A stretch of 64,000 nucleotides of DNA from Paracoccus yeei ATCC BAA-599 (GCF_000622145.1 NZ_JHWH01000010.1:13395-77394); one strand, 5' to 3'; positions 47,374 to 56,557 are shown, counted from the first letter of the stretch. Notes: a model not told the origin generated them from the sequence alone. Program-made: numbers and translations.

Positions 47374-47468
47374 CCGCCCGTCTCCCTGTCCTGCCCGGCA
47401 ATCCTATCGGTTTCGCGCGGGAATTGAAGGGGGCGGCCGACACCATCCAAAGCCATGGAAAGCACTTC

Positions 47469-48149
47469 ATGAAACGCTCGGAAGTCAATGATATCCTTCG
47501 CCAGGGCCAGGCCTTCATCCAGTCCTTCGGCTGGCATCTGCCGCCCTTTGCCGACTGGACGCCCGACCAGTTCCGCGCACGCGCCGATCAGGCGCAAGCC
47601 ATCCTGTCGGCCGGTCTGGGCTGGGACCTGACCGATTTCGGACAGGGCCACTATGCGCGCACCGGGCTTTTCCTGTTCACGGCGCGCAATGGGTCCGCGG
47701 CCGACCTGCAGGCCGGGCGCGGCATGTGCTATGCCGAAAAGATCATGTGGGTGCGCGACGGCCAGGTGACCCCCATGCACCGCCACATCGTCAAGGCCGA
47801 GGACATCATCAACCGCGGCGGCGGCGATCTGGTGCTGAAGGTCCACGGCGCGCAAGCCGACGGCACGGTCTGCCGCGACCGGCCCGTGACGGTGGCCTGC
47901 GACGGCCTGCCCCGGCAGATCGGGCCCGACCAGCACCTGCGGCTGAAGCCCGGCGAAAGCGTCACCCTGCTGCCCGGCGTCTGGCACAGCTTCTGGGCCG
48001 AGGCGGGCGACGCGCTGGTGGGCGAGGTCTCGACCGTGAACGACGATATGACCGACAATGTCTTCGAGGCCCCTGTCGGCCGCTTCGCCCGCATCGACGA
48101 GGACGAGGCGCCCTGGCGGCTGCTGGTGTCGGACTATGGGGGATTCTGA
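47469..48149 (+). CDS. D-lyxose ketol-isomerase-like cupin enzyme
   Basis: A 226-residue protein matching the D-lyxose/D-mannose ketol-isomerase family: MKRSEVNDILRQGQAFIQSFGWHLPPFA, YAEKIMWVRDGQVTPMHRH with metal-binding Glu and His residues, KPGESVTLLPGVWHSFWAE and EVSTVNDD. Such enzymes interconvert D-lyxose and D-xylulose and act on related sugars. The ATG at 47469 starts the recognisable N-terminus. It is divergent from the SDR gene and adds an entry point to the pentose phosphate pathway. Confidence 0.82.
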   Translation: MKRSEVNDILRQGQAFIQSFGWHLPPFADWTPDQFRARADQAQAILSAGLGWDLTDFGQGHYARTGLFLFTARNGSAADLQAGRGMCYAEKIMWVRDGQVTPMHRHIVKAEDIINRGGGDLVLKVHGAQADGTVCRDRPVTVACDGLPRQIGPDQHLRLKPGESVTLLPGVWHSFWAEAGDALVGEVSTVNDDMTDNVFEAPVGRFARIDEDEAPWRLLVSDYGGF

Positions 48150-48218
48150 CGGGTTCCGCCTTGCGCGACTGGCGGTCTTGTTGGATAACGCCCGCAAGCA
48201 AGAACAGAGGTTCCCGCC

Positions 48219-48530
48219 ATGCGAGTCCGTATCTACAAGCCTGCGCGCAACGCGATGCAATCCGGCATCGCCCGCACCAAGCTTTGGGTGCTTGAATTTC
48301 CGGCAGACGATTCGCGCGAGATCGACCCGCTGATGGGCTGGACCAGCAGCGACGACACACAAAGCCAGGTCCGCCTGCGGTTCGAGACGCGCAAGCAGGC
48401 CGAGGACTATGCCCGCGAGAAGGGCCTGGAGTTCGAGGTGATCGAGCCCCACTCTCGCGCCCCGAACGTCCGTCCCCGCGGCTACGGCGAAAACTTCGCC
48501 CCCGACCGCCGCGCGCCCTGGACGCACTAA
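48219..48530 (+). CDS. NDUFS4-like complex I accessory subunit (ETC complex I conserved region)
   Basis: A 103-residue protein of the NDUS4 family: [52 protein letters not shown] core, and [23 protein letters not shown]. Alphaproteobacterial complex I, notably of Paracoccus, carries homologues of this mitochondrial accessory subunit. The gene stands alone, away from the nuo operon, as is common. Its presence supports an alphaproteobacterial host. Confidence 0.9.
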   Translation: MRVRIYKPARNAMQSGIARTKLWVLEFPADDSREIDPLMGWTSSDDTQSQVRLRFETRKQAEDYAREKGLEFEVIEPHSRAPNVRPRGYGENFAPDRRAPWTH

Positions 48531-48595
48531 CAGGCGCAGGTCCAAGGCTGGGCCCAGCGGCCCGGGATCGGGCGCGGGCTTGTCGCGTTGTTAGC

Positions 48596-48990
48596 CAGAA
48601 TTCGCACAACGTCATCCCCGGCGAGGTACGGGCGACCATCGACCTGCCCCACCCCTTGGACGCGGTGCTGGAGCGGATGCAGGCCGAGGTCGGGGCGCTG
48701 GTGCAGAACGTCGCCGCAGCGGTCTGGCTTGCACACCGCGCCGGTGGTGTTCGACGCCGGATGCATCGCCTCGGTCAGGGCGGGAGCGACGATGGGGCTT
48801 TAGATGCGTGACCTCGTCTCGGGCGCCGGCCATGATGCGGCCCATGCGGCGGCCGTGGCGCCGACGACGATGATCTTCGTGCCCTGCAAGGATGGGCTGT
48901 CCCACAACCCCGCGGAATCGACCAGGCCCAAGGAATGTGCCGCCGGGACGCAGGTGCTGCTGAACGTGGTGCTGGGCTGTGATCGCCGCA
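48596..48990 (+). pseudogene. Broken Zn-dependent N-carbamoyl amidohydrolase (AllC/HyuC, M20 family)
   Basis: Two frames carry pieces of one enzyme. At 48599-48715 NSHNVIPGEVRATIDLPHP and the following ERMQAEVGAL match the middle of M20 N-carbamoyl-amino-acid/allantoate amidohydrolases. At 48744-48990, in another frame, are VVFDAGCIASVRAGATMGL, a TAG stop at 48801, then SGAGHDAAHAAAVAPTTMIF, KDGLSHNPAE and VLLNVVL, the conserved end of the family. There is thus at least one frameshift, one nonsense codon and a missing N-terminal half. An intact enzyme would hydrolyse N-carbamoyl amino acids to free amino acids. Confidence 0.75.
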
Positions 48991-49209
48991 TGGCCGAGGC
49001 CCGCAAGGAGGCCGTCGCCATGCCGCGCCGGGGTATCCGTCGCCTACCCTGCATCGCTTCACCGCCATCATCCGCACTCCTGGCACTTTTCCGGATACCG
49101 CGAGTTACAACCTCAGGTTCAGATCGTCAGGGTCGCGAACCATGTGAGATGAACGATTGCACGACAGGTTGCTTGCGACTTTCATGAGCTTCCGCGGGAG
49201 GCGGATCCA

Positions 49210-50421
49210 ATGTCCTTTGCATCTGCATATGAACGCTATTTCGTCGGTCTGGTGAACCAGGCCCGTCAGGCCGAGGGGCACTCGGCTTTGCGCATCGACA
49301 AAAGGCTGAACGACTCGTCCGAGGGCCACAGCCGCTGGATGCTGCAGGCCGACGTCTTCTCGCATACCGGCCAGGGTGGCTCATCCTCGCGCGAGCGGAT
49401 CGAGGCGGCGGGCTTTCCGCTGGTCGGCGACTGGCACACCGCCGAAAACATCGCCTATGTCGGCATCTCGGGCGAGGGTGACCTGAAGGACGAGATCCGG
49501 GCCCTGCACCGGATGTTGCTGGAAAGCCCCGGCCACTATGCCAATATCTTGGGCGACAGCGCCTATATCGGCATCGGTCTTGAAGTTGGCTATCTTCGTG
49601 TCAACGGCCAGAACCATCGGGTCCTGATGGCGACGCAGAATTTCGGTGACACCGATGGCCAGCTGCGCGTCGATACCGGAACCTTCACCAAGGTTCCGGA
49701 CCCCGGTTCCAGCCTGACCATGTCCACCCGGGCGCAATGGTTGCAGGGCTTTGACGGCAATGTCTTTGTAACCCCTGGCCCATCGCAGGCGACGGTCCGG
49801 AACGACGACTATCGCCTGACCGCGCGCAATGACGTGGCCTGGGCGGCCGCGGGCAATGACTGGATAGATGGAGGGGCGGGAAATGATCGCCTGGCAGGCG
49901 GGGCGGGAAATGACCGCCTGATCGGCGGGCTGGGCTTTGACACCCTTCAGGGCGGCGCCGGGAAAGACACGCTGCAGGGCGATTATGGCAATGACAACCT
50001 GGGCGGAAACGACGGGAACGACCAACTGCGGGGCGGTGCGGGCGAGGACCTTATGGCGGGCCACGCCGGAAACGACTGGCTGATCGGCAATGAAGGGCGT
50101 GACACGCTTTATGGCGGTGACGACAATGACACCCTGCAGGGCGGGCCGGGTAACGACATGCTGATCGGAGGGCCGGGGGCGGACGTGTTCATCTTTCGCG
50201 CGGGCCAAGGCGCCGACACGATCAGCGGCTATCAGCGCGGTGTCGACCGCCTGCTGATCGGCGATGCGCTGCTGGATGACAACCCTGCTGCATTCATCCG
50301 GGACCACATGTCAAAAACCGCCACAGGGGTGGTCCTTGACTTTGGCAACGCCGGGCGCATCGTCGTCAACGGGCCGAACCTGACAGTGGCGGGAGTGGCA
50401 GACGACATCTTCTCGATCTGA
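49210..50421 (+). CDS. Secreted CAP-domain protein with RTX calcium-binding repeats
   Basis: A 403-residue protein with an N-terminal CAP/SCP-like domain at residues 5-160 (LVNQARQAEGHSALRIDKRLND, FSHTGQGGSSSRERIEAAGF, AENIAYVG and SPGHYANIL). A linker follows, then about 12 glycine-rich nonapeptides of the GGAGNDRL type at about 209-320 and a C-terminal segment (DVFIFRAGQGADTISGY, ADDIFSI). There is no N-terminal signal peptide; RTX repeats with a hydrophobic C-terminus indicate type I secretion. No transporter genes are beside it. A GGGAGG ribosome site precedes ATG 49210. The biological target is unknown. Confidence 0.87.
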   Translation: MSFASAYERYFVGLVNQARQAEGHSALRIDKRLNDSSEGHSRWMLQADVFSHTGQGGSSSRERIEAAGFPLVGDWHTAENIAYVGISGEGDLKDEIRALHRMLLESPGHYANILGDSAYIGIGLEVGYLRVNGQNHRVLMATQNFGDTDGQLRVDTGTFTKVPDPGSSLTMSTRAQWLQGFDGNVFVTPGPSQATVRNDDYRLTARNDVAWAAAGNDWIDGGAGNDRLAGGAGNDRLIGGLGFDTLQGGAGKDTLQGDYGNDNLGGNDGNDQLRGGAGEDLMAGHAGNDWLIGNEGRDTLYGGDDNDTLQGGPGNDMLIGGPGADVFIFRAGQGADTISGYQRGVDRLLIGDALLDDNPAAFIRDHMSKTATGVVLDFGNAGRIVVNGPNLTVAGVADDIFSI

Positions 50422-50540
50422 GGCGCGACCGCCAGAGCCTGGCCGGGGGCTGGAGGACCGAACCTGGATGTTTCTACTGCCCTCGGCCGCACCGGACCAG
50501 GGCGCGCGGCACGTTTCTGACCAATCCCCGACACGAGCCG

Positions 50541-50790
50541 TTGCGCTTCACGTTCCTGCTCGCGCCGAACTTTTCGATGATGAGCCCGAGTTCGGAAATC
50601 GAGCCGATCCGGGTCGCAAATCGCTTGCTCGGCAGACCCGCCTTTGAATGGAGCACCAGCAGCATCGACGGCAGAGCGTCCATCGCATCGAACGGCCTGC
50701 CGCTTGCCGCCGAACGCATCGAGGATGTGATCTCCAGGACCGATGCCATGATCCTGTGCGGCGGCACGCGGCTGCCCGAGGCTGACGAAG
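50541..50790 (+). pseudogene. Truncated GlxA/GbdR-type AraC regulator (DJ-1/PfpI-like domain only)
   Basis: The frame from about 50541 reads LRFTFLLAPNFSMM, EIEPIRVANRLLGRPAFEWST, IASNGLPLAAERIEDV and DAMILCGGTRLPE. This is the N-terminal amidotransferase-like domain of GlxA-family AraC regulators, which include betaine/carnitine regulators. Similarity stops near 50780, where the opposite strand enters the betaine-binding-protein remnant. The helix-turn-helix half is absent, so this is a fragment. No start codon with a ribosome site is obvious. Confidence 0.55.
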
Positions 50791-51550
50791 GTCCGGCCCG
50801 AGATGTCCTTGAGAAGGGCCTCAAGTTCGGGATGGGCGGCCAGCACCTCTTCGGTCGCAACCGAGGCCATTACCTGCGGGATATGACAGGTCCTGTCATC
50901 CTCAAGCAGCACGAAGTCGAAAGCCGGAATGCGGCCATCGATGAAAAAGACCAGCCCCACCTCGACCTGTCCGTCGCGCAGCGCCTGATAGATCAGCCCC
51001 GAACCCATGCGGGCAATGGTCCTGCGCGGGAACTTGCGGCCATATGCATCCTGCATCGGCATCAACCCGTCCTTGCGTCCGTAGAATTCGGCATTGCAGC
51101 CCAAGGTGATGTCCATGCCCGCGTTGATTGCCGCAGCCAGATCGCTGGTGGTGCGCAGGCCGAGCCTTTGGGCCGTTTCGCGGCACATAGGTGTCGTTCA
51201 CCGCTGAACTGTCCAACCATGCGAGGTGTTGGCCGCATCAAGTTCACTCAGCTTCGCATCTCATCCCGTGGCACGCTGGCGTCTCGTGATAGTTCACAAG
51301 GTCCGGCCCGGTATATTTTCAGTAAAGATCGATCTGTCGCGACACGATCGCCTCACGGATGACGGTGCTGCCAAGGCCAGAACGAAGATCGGCCTCAAAT
51401 CCCTTCGCCTCCAGATACTGCTTGGTGATCTCGGCAACCAGAATGTTCTCGGTGAACGCCTTTGATCCCAGCTTGATCGGTCCAGCATCTGCGCCGACGG
51501 GCGACGGTGGACAGCATTGCCGCGACGATGGCAGAAGGAAATCTGCGCAT
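50780..51550 (-). pseudogene. Broken osmoprotectant (glycine betaine-type) ABC binding protein
   Basis: Pieces of one OpuAC/OsmX-type binding protein occur in order on the minus strand. ATG 51550, after an AGGA site, opens a signal peptide (MRRFPSAIVAAMLSTVA). A shifted frame gives KLGSKAFTENILVAEITKQY and GLGSTVIREAIVSRQIDLY, then an in-frame TGA near 51320 and KYTGPDLVNYH. A further shift leads to AQRLGLRTTSDLAAAINAG and SGLIYQALRDGQVEVGLVFF at 51190-50900. Several frameshifts and stops, and a lost C-terminus, show decay. The intact protein would capture betaine-like solutes for an ABC importer. Confidence 0.7.
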
Positions 51551-51974
51551 TTCAACTTCCTGTTCTGATTTATCACCTAATCCCGTCAAGCACCGGAATG
51601 CATCGATTGGAAGGCGGCGCCGGGGGCTGTCGGTCGTGTCGGAGGGGCATGTTCTGGCATCGCAAGCCTTCGCTTGTCCTGCGAATCTCGCTTTTCTTGC
51701 AGCCGGATGCACTACGAAAATCGTCAATCTCGTCTCATGAATCGACATCGCAAGGATGATCGCCACACCAGGGGCGTATGAGCCAGCCCGCCGCCGCTGA
51801 GCGAGGGGGTGATCTGGCCACGACCAACGCCTTTACACCGACATGATCGGATTGCCCCTCAGGCAGAAGTATTTCGCGCGCCACGGCAGCCATCCCGGAA
51901 ATTCGCAGGCGGGGCTGGCCTACGACCGGATCTGGTTGGGCGGATAGGCCGCTCTCCCACACGCCGCGCGGAGA
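51551..51974. other. Mostly uninformative stretch with one short coding-like fragment
   Basis: No intact gene is visible. A 34-codon plus-strand frame at 51843-51947 reads LPLRQKYFARHGSHPGNSQ and AGLAYDRIWLGG. It vaguely resembles a LivK-type binding protein or another solute-binding protein, but it is too short to assign. The stretch continues the decayed zone that begins at 48.6 kb. Confidence 0.3.
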
Positions 51975-53417
51975 TCACAATGCCAGGTTGAGATACTTGA
52001 TCTCCATATACTCCTCCAACCCGTATTTCGATCCCTCGCGCCCCAGGCCCGAGGCCTTCACCCCGCCGAAGGGGGCGACCTCGTTCGAGATGGCGCCCGA
52101 ATTGACCCCGACCATGCCGTATTCCAGCGCCTCCGCCACGCGAAAGATCCGGCCCAGGTCACGGGTGTAGAAATAGGCGGCCAGCCCGAATTCGGTGTCA
52201 TTGGCATGGCCGATCGCCTCGGCCTCGTCAGAGAAACGCAGCAGCGGTGCCAGGGGGCCAAAGGTCTCCTCGCGCGCGACCAGGGCATCCGGCGGAACCT
52301 CGGTCAGGATGGTCGGCTGAAAGAAGGTGCCGCCCAGATCGTGGGGCCTGCCGCCGGCAAGGACCCGGGCGCCCTTGGCCACGGCGTCGTCGATGTGCGA
52401 CTGGATTTTCCGGACCGCACCGGCATCGATCAGCGGGCCTATCGTCACGCCATCCTGCAGCCCGTCGCCGACCCGGAGCCTCGCCACCGCCGCCACCAGC
52501 TTTTCCGCGAAAGCGTCGTAAACCCGCTCATGGACGTAAAACCGATTGGCGCAGACGCAGGTCTGGCCGTTGTTGCGGTATTTCGCTATCAGCGCGCCCT
52601 CGACCGCGGCGTCCAGGTCGGCATCCTCGAAGACGATGAAGGGCGCGTTGCCACCAAGCTCCAGCGACAGTTTCTTGATGTCATGCGCGCATTGCGCCAT
52701 CAGCAGCCGGCCCACGTCGGTCGAGCCGGTGAAGCTCAGCTTGCGCACGGCGGGATTGCCGGTCAGCTCGCCGCCGATCTCGACCGCCGCGCCGGTGACG
52801 ACGTTGAGGACGCCCGCCGGGATGCCGGCGCGCTCGGCCAGGTCGGCAAGCGCCAGCGCGGAAAAAGGCGTCTGCGGCGCGGGCTTCAGGACCATGGTGC
52901 AGCCCGCCGCCAGCGCCGGCGCCGCCTTGCGCGTCACCATGGCCGCAGGGAAGTTCCACGGCGTGATCGCGGCGGTAACGCCGATGGGCTGCTTCAGCAC
53001 CAGGATGCGCCGGTCGGCCTGCGGCGCGGGGATGATGTCGCCGTACGCCCGCTTGGCCTCTTCCGCGAACCATTCGACAAAGCTCGCGGCATAGACGATC
53101 TCGCCCCGTGCCTCGGCCAGCGGCTTGCCCTGTTCCAGCACCATCAGATGCGCCAGGTCGTCCCGATGCGCGATCATCAGTTCGAACCAGCGGCGCAGCC
53201 GCGCGGCGCGGTCCTTGGCCGCAAGCGCCCGCCAGGGGCCAAGCGCGCGCTCGGCCGCGGCAATCGCCCGCCGGGTTTCCGCCGCGCCCATGACGGGCAC
53301 CGTGCCGACGGGTCGGCCATTCGCGGGGTTGCGGATGTTCTGGACCTCGCCGCTGTCGGCATCAGTCCAGCTGCCATCGACATAGGCCTGCCGGCGCAAG
53401 AGGGCGGGATCAGTCAT
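51975..53417 (-). CDS. NAD(P)-dependent aldehyde dehydrogenase (succinate-semialdehyde dehydrogenase type)
   Basis: A 480-residue aldehyde dehydrogenase of the GabD subgroup: GVTAAITPWNFPAAMVTRK, catalytic glutamate in LELGGNAPFIVFED, the catalytic cysteine in NNGQTCVCANRF, and REETFGPLAP and FGGVKASGLGREG. It probably oxidises succinate or glutarate semialdehyde or a related omega-aldehyde made by the upstream amine oxidase. Start ATG 53417 overlaps the PucR stop by 8 bp, so both are coexpressed. Confidence 0.88.
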   Translation of the reverse strand: MTDPALLRRQAYVDGSWTDADSGEVQNIRNPANGRPVGTVPVMGAAETRRAIAAAERALGPWRALAAKDRAARLRRWFELMIAHRDDLAHLMVLEQGKPLAEARGEIVYAASFVEWFAEEAKRAYGDIIPAPQADRRILVLKQPIGVTAAITPWNFPAAMVTRKAAPALAAGCTMVLKPAPQTPFSALALADLAERAGIPAGVLNVVTGAAVEIGGELTGNPAVRKLSFTGSTDVGRLLMAQCAHDIKKLSLELGGNAPFIVFEDADLDAAVEGALIAKYRNNGQTCVCANRFYVHERVYDAFAEKLVAAVARLRVGDGLQDGVTIGPLIDAGAVRKIQSHIDDAVAKGARVLAGGRPHDLGGTFFQPTILTEVPPDALVAREETFGPLAPLLRFSDEAEAIGHANDTEFGLAAYFYTRDLGRIFRVAEALEYGMVGVNSGAISNEVAPFGGVKASGLGREGSKYGLEEYMEIKYLNLAL

Positions 53418-54948
53418 GCGGGGATATCCTTTTCTTGGCGTCGGGTTTTCTGCCCGCGACCTGCGGCAGTCCCAGGATCTCGGCGGCCTGAAGCGCCAGC
53501 CACAGCGCCGCCACATCCGCCGTGCTGGACAGCGAGCGTCCGGTCAGCGCCTCGATTCGGCGGATGCGATAGGTCAGGCTGGCCTTGTGGATGTTGAGCC
53601 GCGCCGCCGCCTCTTTCCACGACCGGTTCTGTTCCAGAAACACCTTGAGCGTATGCAGCAGGGCGGCGCGGGATTCCTCGTCATGTTCGGCCAGGGGGCC
53701 GAGGACGCGGCGAAAGGTCTCGCGCGCCTCATCAAGGTTCTGCGGCAGCCAGGGCAGATTGTCGGCCACGTCGGCATAGGCGACCAGCGGCTGGCCGGCA
53801 TCGGCATGGGTGACGGCCAGCCGTGCCTCGCGCAGCGATTCCGCCAGCCGCTCGAAATAGCCGACCGGGGCGCTCAGCCCCATGTCGGCGCCCAGGATCG
53901 CCTGCACGCCCTCGGCGCTGCCCGCGGGCAGCAGCAGGAACAACTCCGTGCCCTGCGGCGACAGCAGCAAGGGGCGATCCCAGCGTTCGAACAGCACCGC
54001 CCCCTCGGGCAGAGAGAGCCCGCCGCGTCGGGCGACTGCCATATGGGCGCCGTCCAGCCGCATTCCGAATTGCGCCAGCTGCTTGCCCGCCTGCTGCCGG
54101 GTCAGGCGTTGGTTCAACAGATCCTCGAGCAGTTCCGACCCAAGGCGGATCGCGCGTTCATGTTCGACATGCCGGCGTTCCATGGCGATGCCGAGCACCG
54201 CCGAGATATGGTTCAGCAGGCTGTAGTCCAGCAGGTCGCGGCCGCGCCGGTGCGCCAGCAGCACGCAGCGCCGACGCGACGGGATCAGCACGCCCAGCAT
54301 CTCGCCATCCTCCAGCGCAAAGCGACGCACCAGAGGCTGGGCCTTGCCGGCATCGGGCTTTTGCTGGCGCAGCATGTCGTGCAGCTGCGTCGGCAGGTCG
54401 CAGTCGCGCGGCAGCCAGACCTGCTGCGCCTGCGGGTCCCACAGGATCAGGTCGGCACGGACATCCGCCGACAGCCGTGCCAGCAGCGCGTCCAGGCCCA
54501 TGCCCTCGATGGCAAGCCGCGCGCTGGCATAGATGCGGGTGATGGCGTTCCTGCGTTCGAATTCCTCGGCGCGCTGCGCGTCGATGACGGCGCGGGTAAC
54601 GCTGGCAAAGGGCACGCCGTATTCCGTCATCAGCACGGGAAAGCCCAGATCCTCGGCGGTGTCCTGCAGGGCGTGCAGGTCGGCCGGGGCCTGCATGTTC
54701 TCGCCGATCATCATGCCCGCCAACCCGGCCTGCGCCAGCGCGCGGGCATAGTCGCGCTGCGCCTGGCCGTCGCGCGGGATGCCAAGGCCGGTGGTCATCA
54801 GCAGGTCGCCCTCGCCCAGCCATTCGGTCGGGTCGGCCAGTTCACAGACATGGGCCCAGCGGACCGGGCGGCCGGCCCCTGCGGCGCCGCTCAGCAGCCG
54901 GGTGCCAAGTTCGGGCATGTTGATGATATCCATGATGCTGAGGGTCAT
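53410..54948 (-). CDS. PucR-family transcriptional regulator
   Basis: A 512-residue regulator with an N-terminal PucR (purine catabolism regulator-like) domain (VRWAHVCELADPTEWLGEGDLLMTTGLG, residues 29-56), a central GGDEF-like/unknown region and the C-terminal CdaR/PucR helix-turn-helix (LLHTLKVFLEQNRSWKEAAARLNIHKASLTYRI). Members control nitrogen-compound catabolism such as purines or GABA. Gene order amine oxidase, pucR, aldehyde dehydrogenase suggests it senses a substrate or intermediate of this pathway. Confidence 0.87.
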   Translation of the reverse strand: MTLSIMDIINMPELGTRLLSGAAGAGRPVRWAHVCELADPTEWLGEGDLLMTTGLGIPRDGQAQRDYARALAQAGLAGMMIGENMQAPADLHALQDTAEDLGFPVLMTEYGVPFASVTRAVIDAQRAEEFERRNAITRIYASARLAIEGMGLDALLARLSADVRADLILWDPQAQQVWLPRDCDLPTQLHDMLRQQKPDAGKAQPLVRRFALEDGEMLGVLIPSRRRCVLLAHRRGRDLLDYSLLNHISAVLGIAMERRHVEHERAIRLGSELLEDLLNQRLTRQQAGKQLAQFGMRLDGAHMAVARRGGLSLPEGAVLFERWDRPLLLSPQGTELFLLLPAGSAEGVQAILGADMGLSAPVGYFERLAESLREARLAVTHADAGQPLVAYADVADNLPWLPQNLDEARETFRRVLGPLAEHDEESRAALLHTLKVFLEQNRSWKEAAARLNIHKASLTYRIRRIEALTGRSLSSTADVAALWLALQAAEILGLPQVAGRKPDAKKRISPHD

Positions 54949-55058
54949 TGCGCGGCTCGTCTGTGGGCGGGAACAACCGGAGTGTAGGGCCGCGCCTGCA
55001 AAAGGACAGGACCGCGTGGGTCAGCGCAGGATCAGGGTCGGGTTCATCGGAAGCTCCC

Positions 55059-56462
55059 TTACGGCTTGTCTTCAAGTCCGGCAGGGGCAAGGCGGGCCAG
55101 AAGCCGGTCCAGCATGGCCGGGGCCCGGCCGCGCAACTCGGCCCGTTCCTTGCGGATCACCGCCTGGCGCACCATGCGGCCGCCAAGATAGCGGAAGGGC
55201 TCGGGCGGGAAGGCCTTGCAGCGGCGCCCGACCAGCGGGCTGCGCGCCCATTCGTCGTCGCGACCCAGCGCAAGGCTGGCCAGGATGCGCCCGCCCAGGC
55301 GGCTGGGGCCGACGCCATTGCCGCTCCAGCCGATGCCGTAAAGGATGTTCGGGTGGTGCTTGAGATGGCCCAGGACCGGCAGGCTGTCATAGGTGCGGTC
55401 GATCGGACCTGACCAGCCATGGCTGATCGCGCCCTGGTCCAGCATCGGATAGGTCGCCAGCAGGTCGGCGCGGGTCAGGGCGATGCTGTCGGCATCCTCG
55501 CTGAACCGCCCGTCAATGGCCGAGCCCCAGGACAGCGCCCCGGTCCCCTTGCCAAAGGCGATGCGCCCTTCGCGCGTGGTGCGATAGTAATCGACCAGAA
55601 GCTGCGAGTCGGTGATGGATTCGCCGCCGGTCCAGCCGATCCGGTCGAGCTGCGCGCCCAAGGGCCGCGTCACCACGATCGAGCTGTTGACCGGCGTGAA
55701 CAGCCGGGCCAGTTCGGGGATCGCCGCCGCCCAGGCATTGGTCGCCAGAACCACCCGGTCGGCCAAGACCGTGCCGCCCGCCGTTTCCAGCCGAACCGGA
55801 GCGCCGGGCAGAATGCGCCGGACGGCGGTGTCTTCGTGGATCGCGACACCCGCCTGCAAGGCGACGCGGCGCATCCCCTGCACCAGCGCAAAGGGCTGCA
55901 CGGTGGCGTTCGACGCCTCGAACACGCCGGCCAGATGGGTGGGCGAACCGGTGCGGCGGCGCAGCGCCTCGGCCTCGACGCGCTGGAACGGGGTGACGCC
56001 CAGGGCCGCGCAGGCCTTCAGCGTGCCGTCCCAGCTGTCCACATGTGCCGGTGTGGTCGCGGTCCACAGCCAGCCTTTCTGCACGAAATGCGCGTCTATG
56101 GCGTTTTCGCGGCAGAATTCGCCGATCTCGGAAATCGCGCTTTCGGCGGCGCGGCCCAGGAAAAGCGCCTGGTCCGCGCTGCAGAACGCCCGCAAGGATG
56201 CGATCTTGGGCCACCAGGACATGACAAAGCCGCCATTCCTGCCCGAGGCCCCGCCCCCGCAGATATCCTGTTCCAGCACCACGACGCGGCAGTCGGGTTC
56301 GTTTTGTCTGATCGCCAGCGCGGTCCACAGCCCGACAAAGCCGCCGCCGATGATCGCCACATCGGCGCGCGCCTCGCCCGCAAGCGGTGTGCAAGGCACA
56401 CCCGCCGGGACGGAGTCCTGCCAATAGCTGCGCTTCAGAGGTTTCGAGATGCGAAGTTTCAT
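55059..56462 (-). CDS. FAD-dependent amine oxidase (DAO family, PuuB-like)
   Basis: A 467-residue DAO-superfamily flavoenzyme with Rossmann motif VAIIGGGFVGLWTALAIRQ near residues 35-53, GGGASGRNGGFVMSWW, and the C-terminal FAD segment NILYGIGWSGNGVGPSRLGGRILASLA. It resembles gamma-glutamylputrescine oxidoreductase, oxidising a substituted or methylated amine to an aldehyde plus amine. The following pucR and aldehyde dehydrogenase genes fit that chemistry. The exact substrate is unknown. The N-terminal SYWQDSVP is typical of the PuuB-like group. Confidence 0.85.
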   Translation of the reverse strand: MKLRISKPLKRSYWQDSVPAGVPCTPLAGEARADVAIIGGGFVGLWTALAIRQNEPDCRVVVLEQDICGGGASGRNGGFVMSWWPKIASLRAFCSADQALFLGRAAESAISEIGEFCRENAIDAHFVQKGWLWTATTPAHVDSWDGTLKACAALGVTPFQRVEAEALRRRTGSPTHLAGVFEASNATVQPFALVQGMRRVALQAGVAIHEDTAVRRILPGAPVRLETAGGTVLADRVVLATNAWAAAIPELARLFTPVNSSIVVTRPLGAQLDRIGWTGGESITDSQLLVDYYRTTREGRIAFGKGTGALSWGSAIDGRFSEDADSIALTRADLLATYPMLDQGAISHGWSGPIDRTYDSLPVLGHLKHHPNILYGIGWSGNGVGPSRLGGRILASLALGRDDEWARSPLVGRRCKAFPPEPFRYLGGRMVRQAVIRKERAELRGRAPAMLDRLLARLAPAGLEDKP

Positions 56463-56557
56463 AGGTCTCTTCCCTGTCCCTTGCCCGCGGGCAAAAGGCT
56501 TCTGCTGGCGGCGCGGGGGAACGCCCGCGCCGCCGGGATTGCAAGGAGGGGTCGGGG

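Noticed and set aside
49880..50190. Short tandem repeats that could suggest a CRISPR or DNA repeat array.
   Set aside because: They are codon-level repeats of the RTX nonapeptides inside an intact coding frame, not spaced identical DNA repeats. No CRISPR array, tRNA or rRNA gene was recognised anywhere in the window.
51809..51991. A possible small gene in the decayed zone before the aldehyde dehydrogenase.
   Set aside because: Too short, no ribosome site and only vague resemblance to solute-binding proteins; described as a fragment only.
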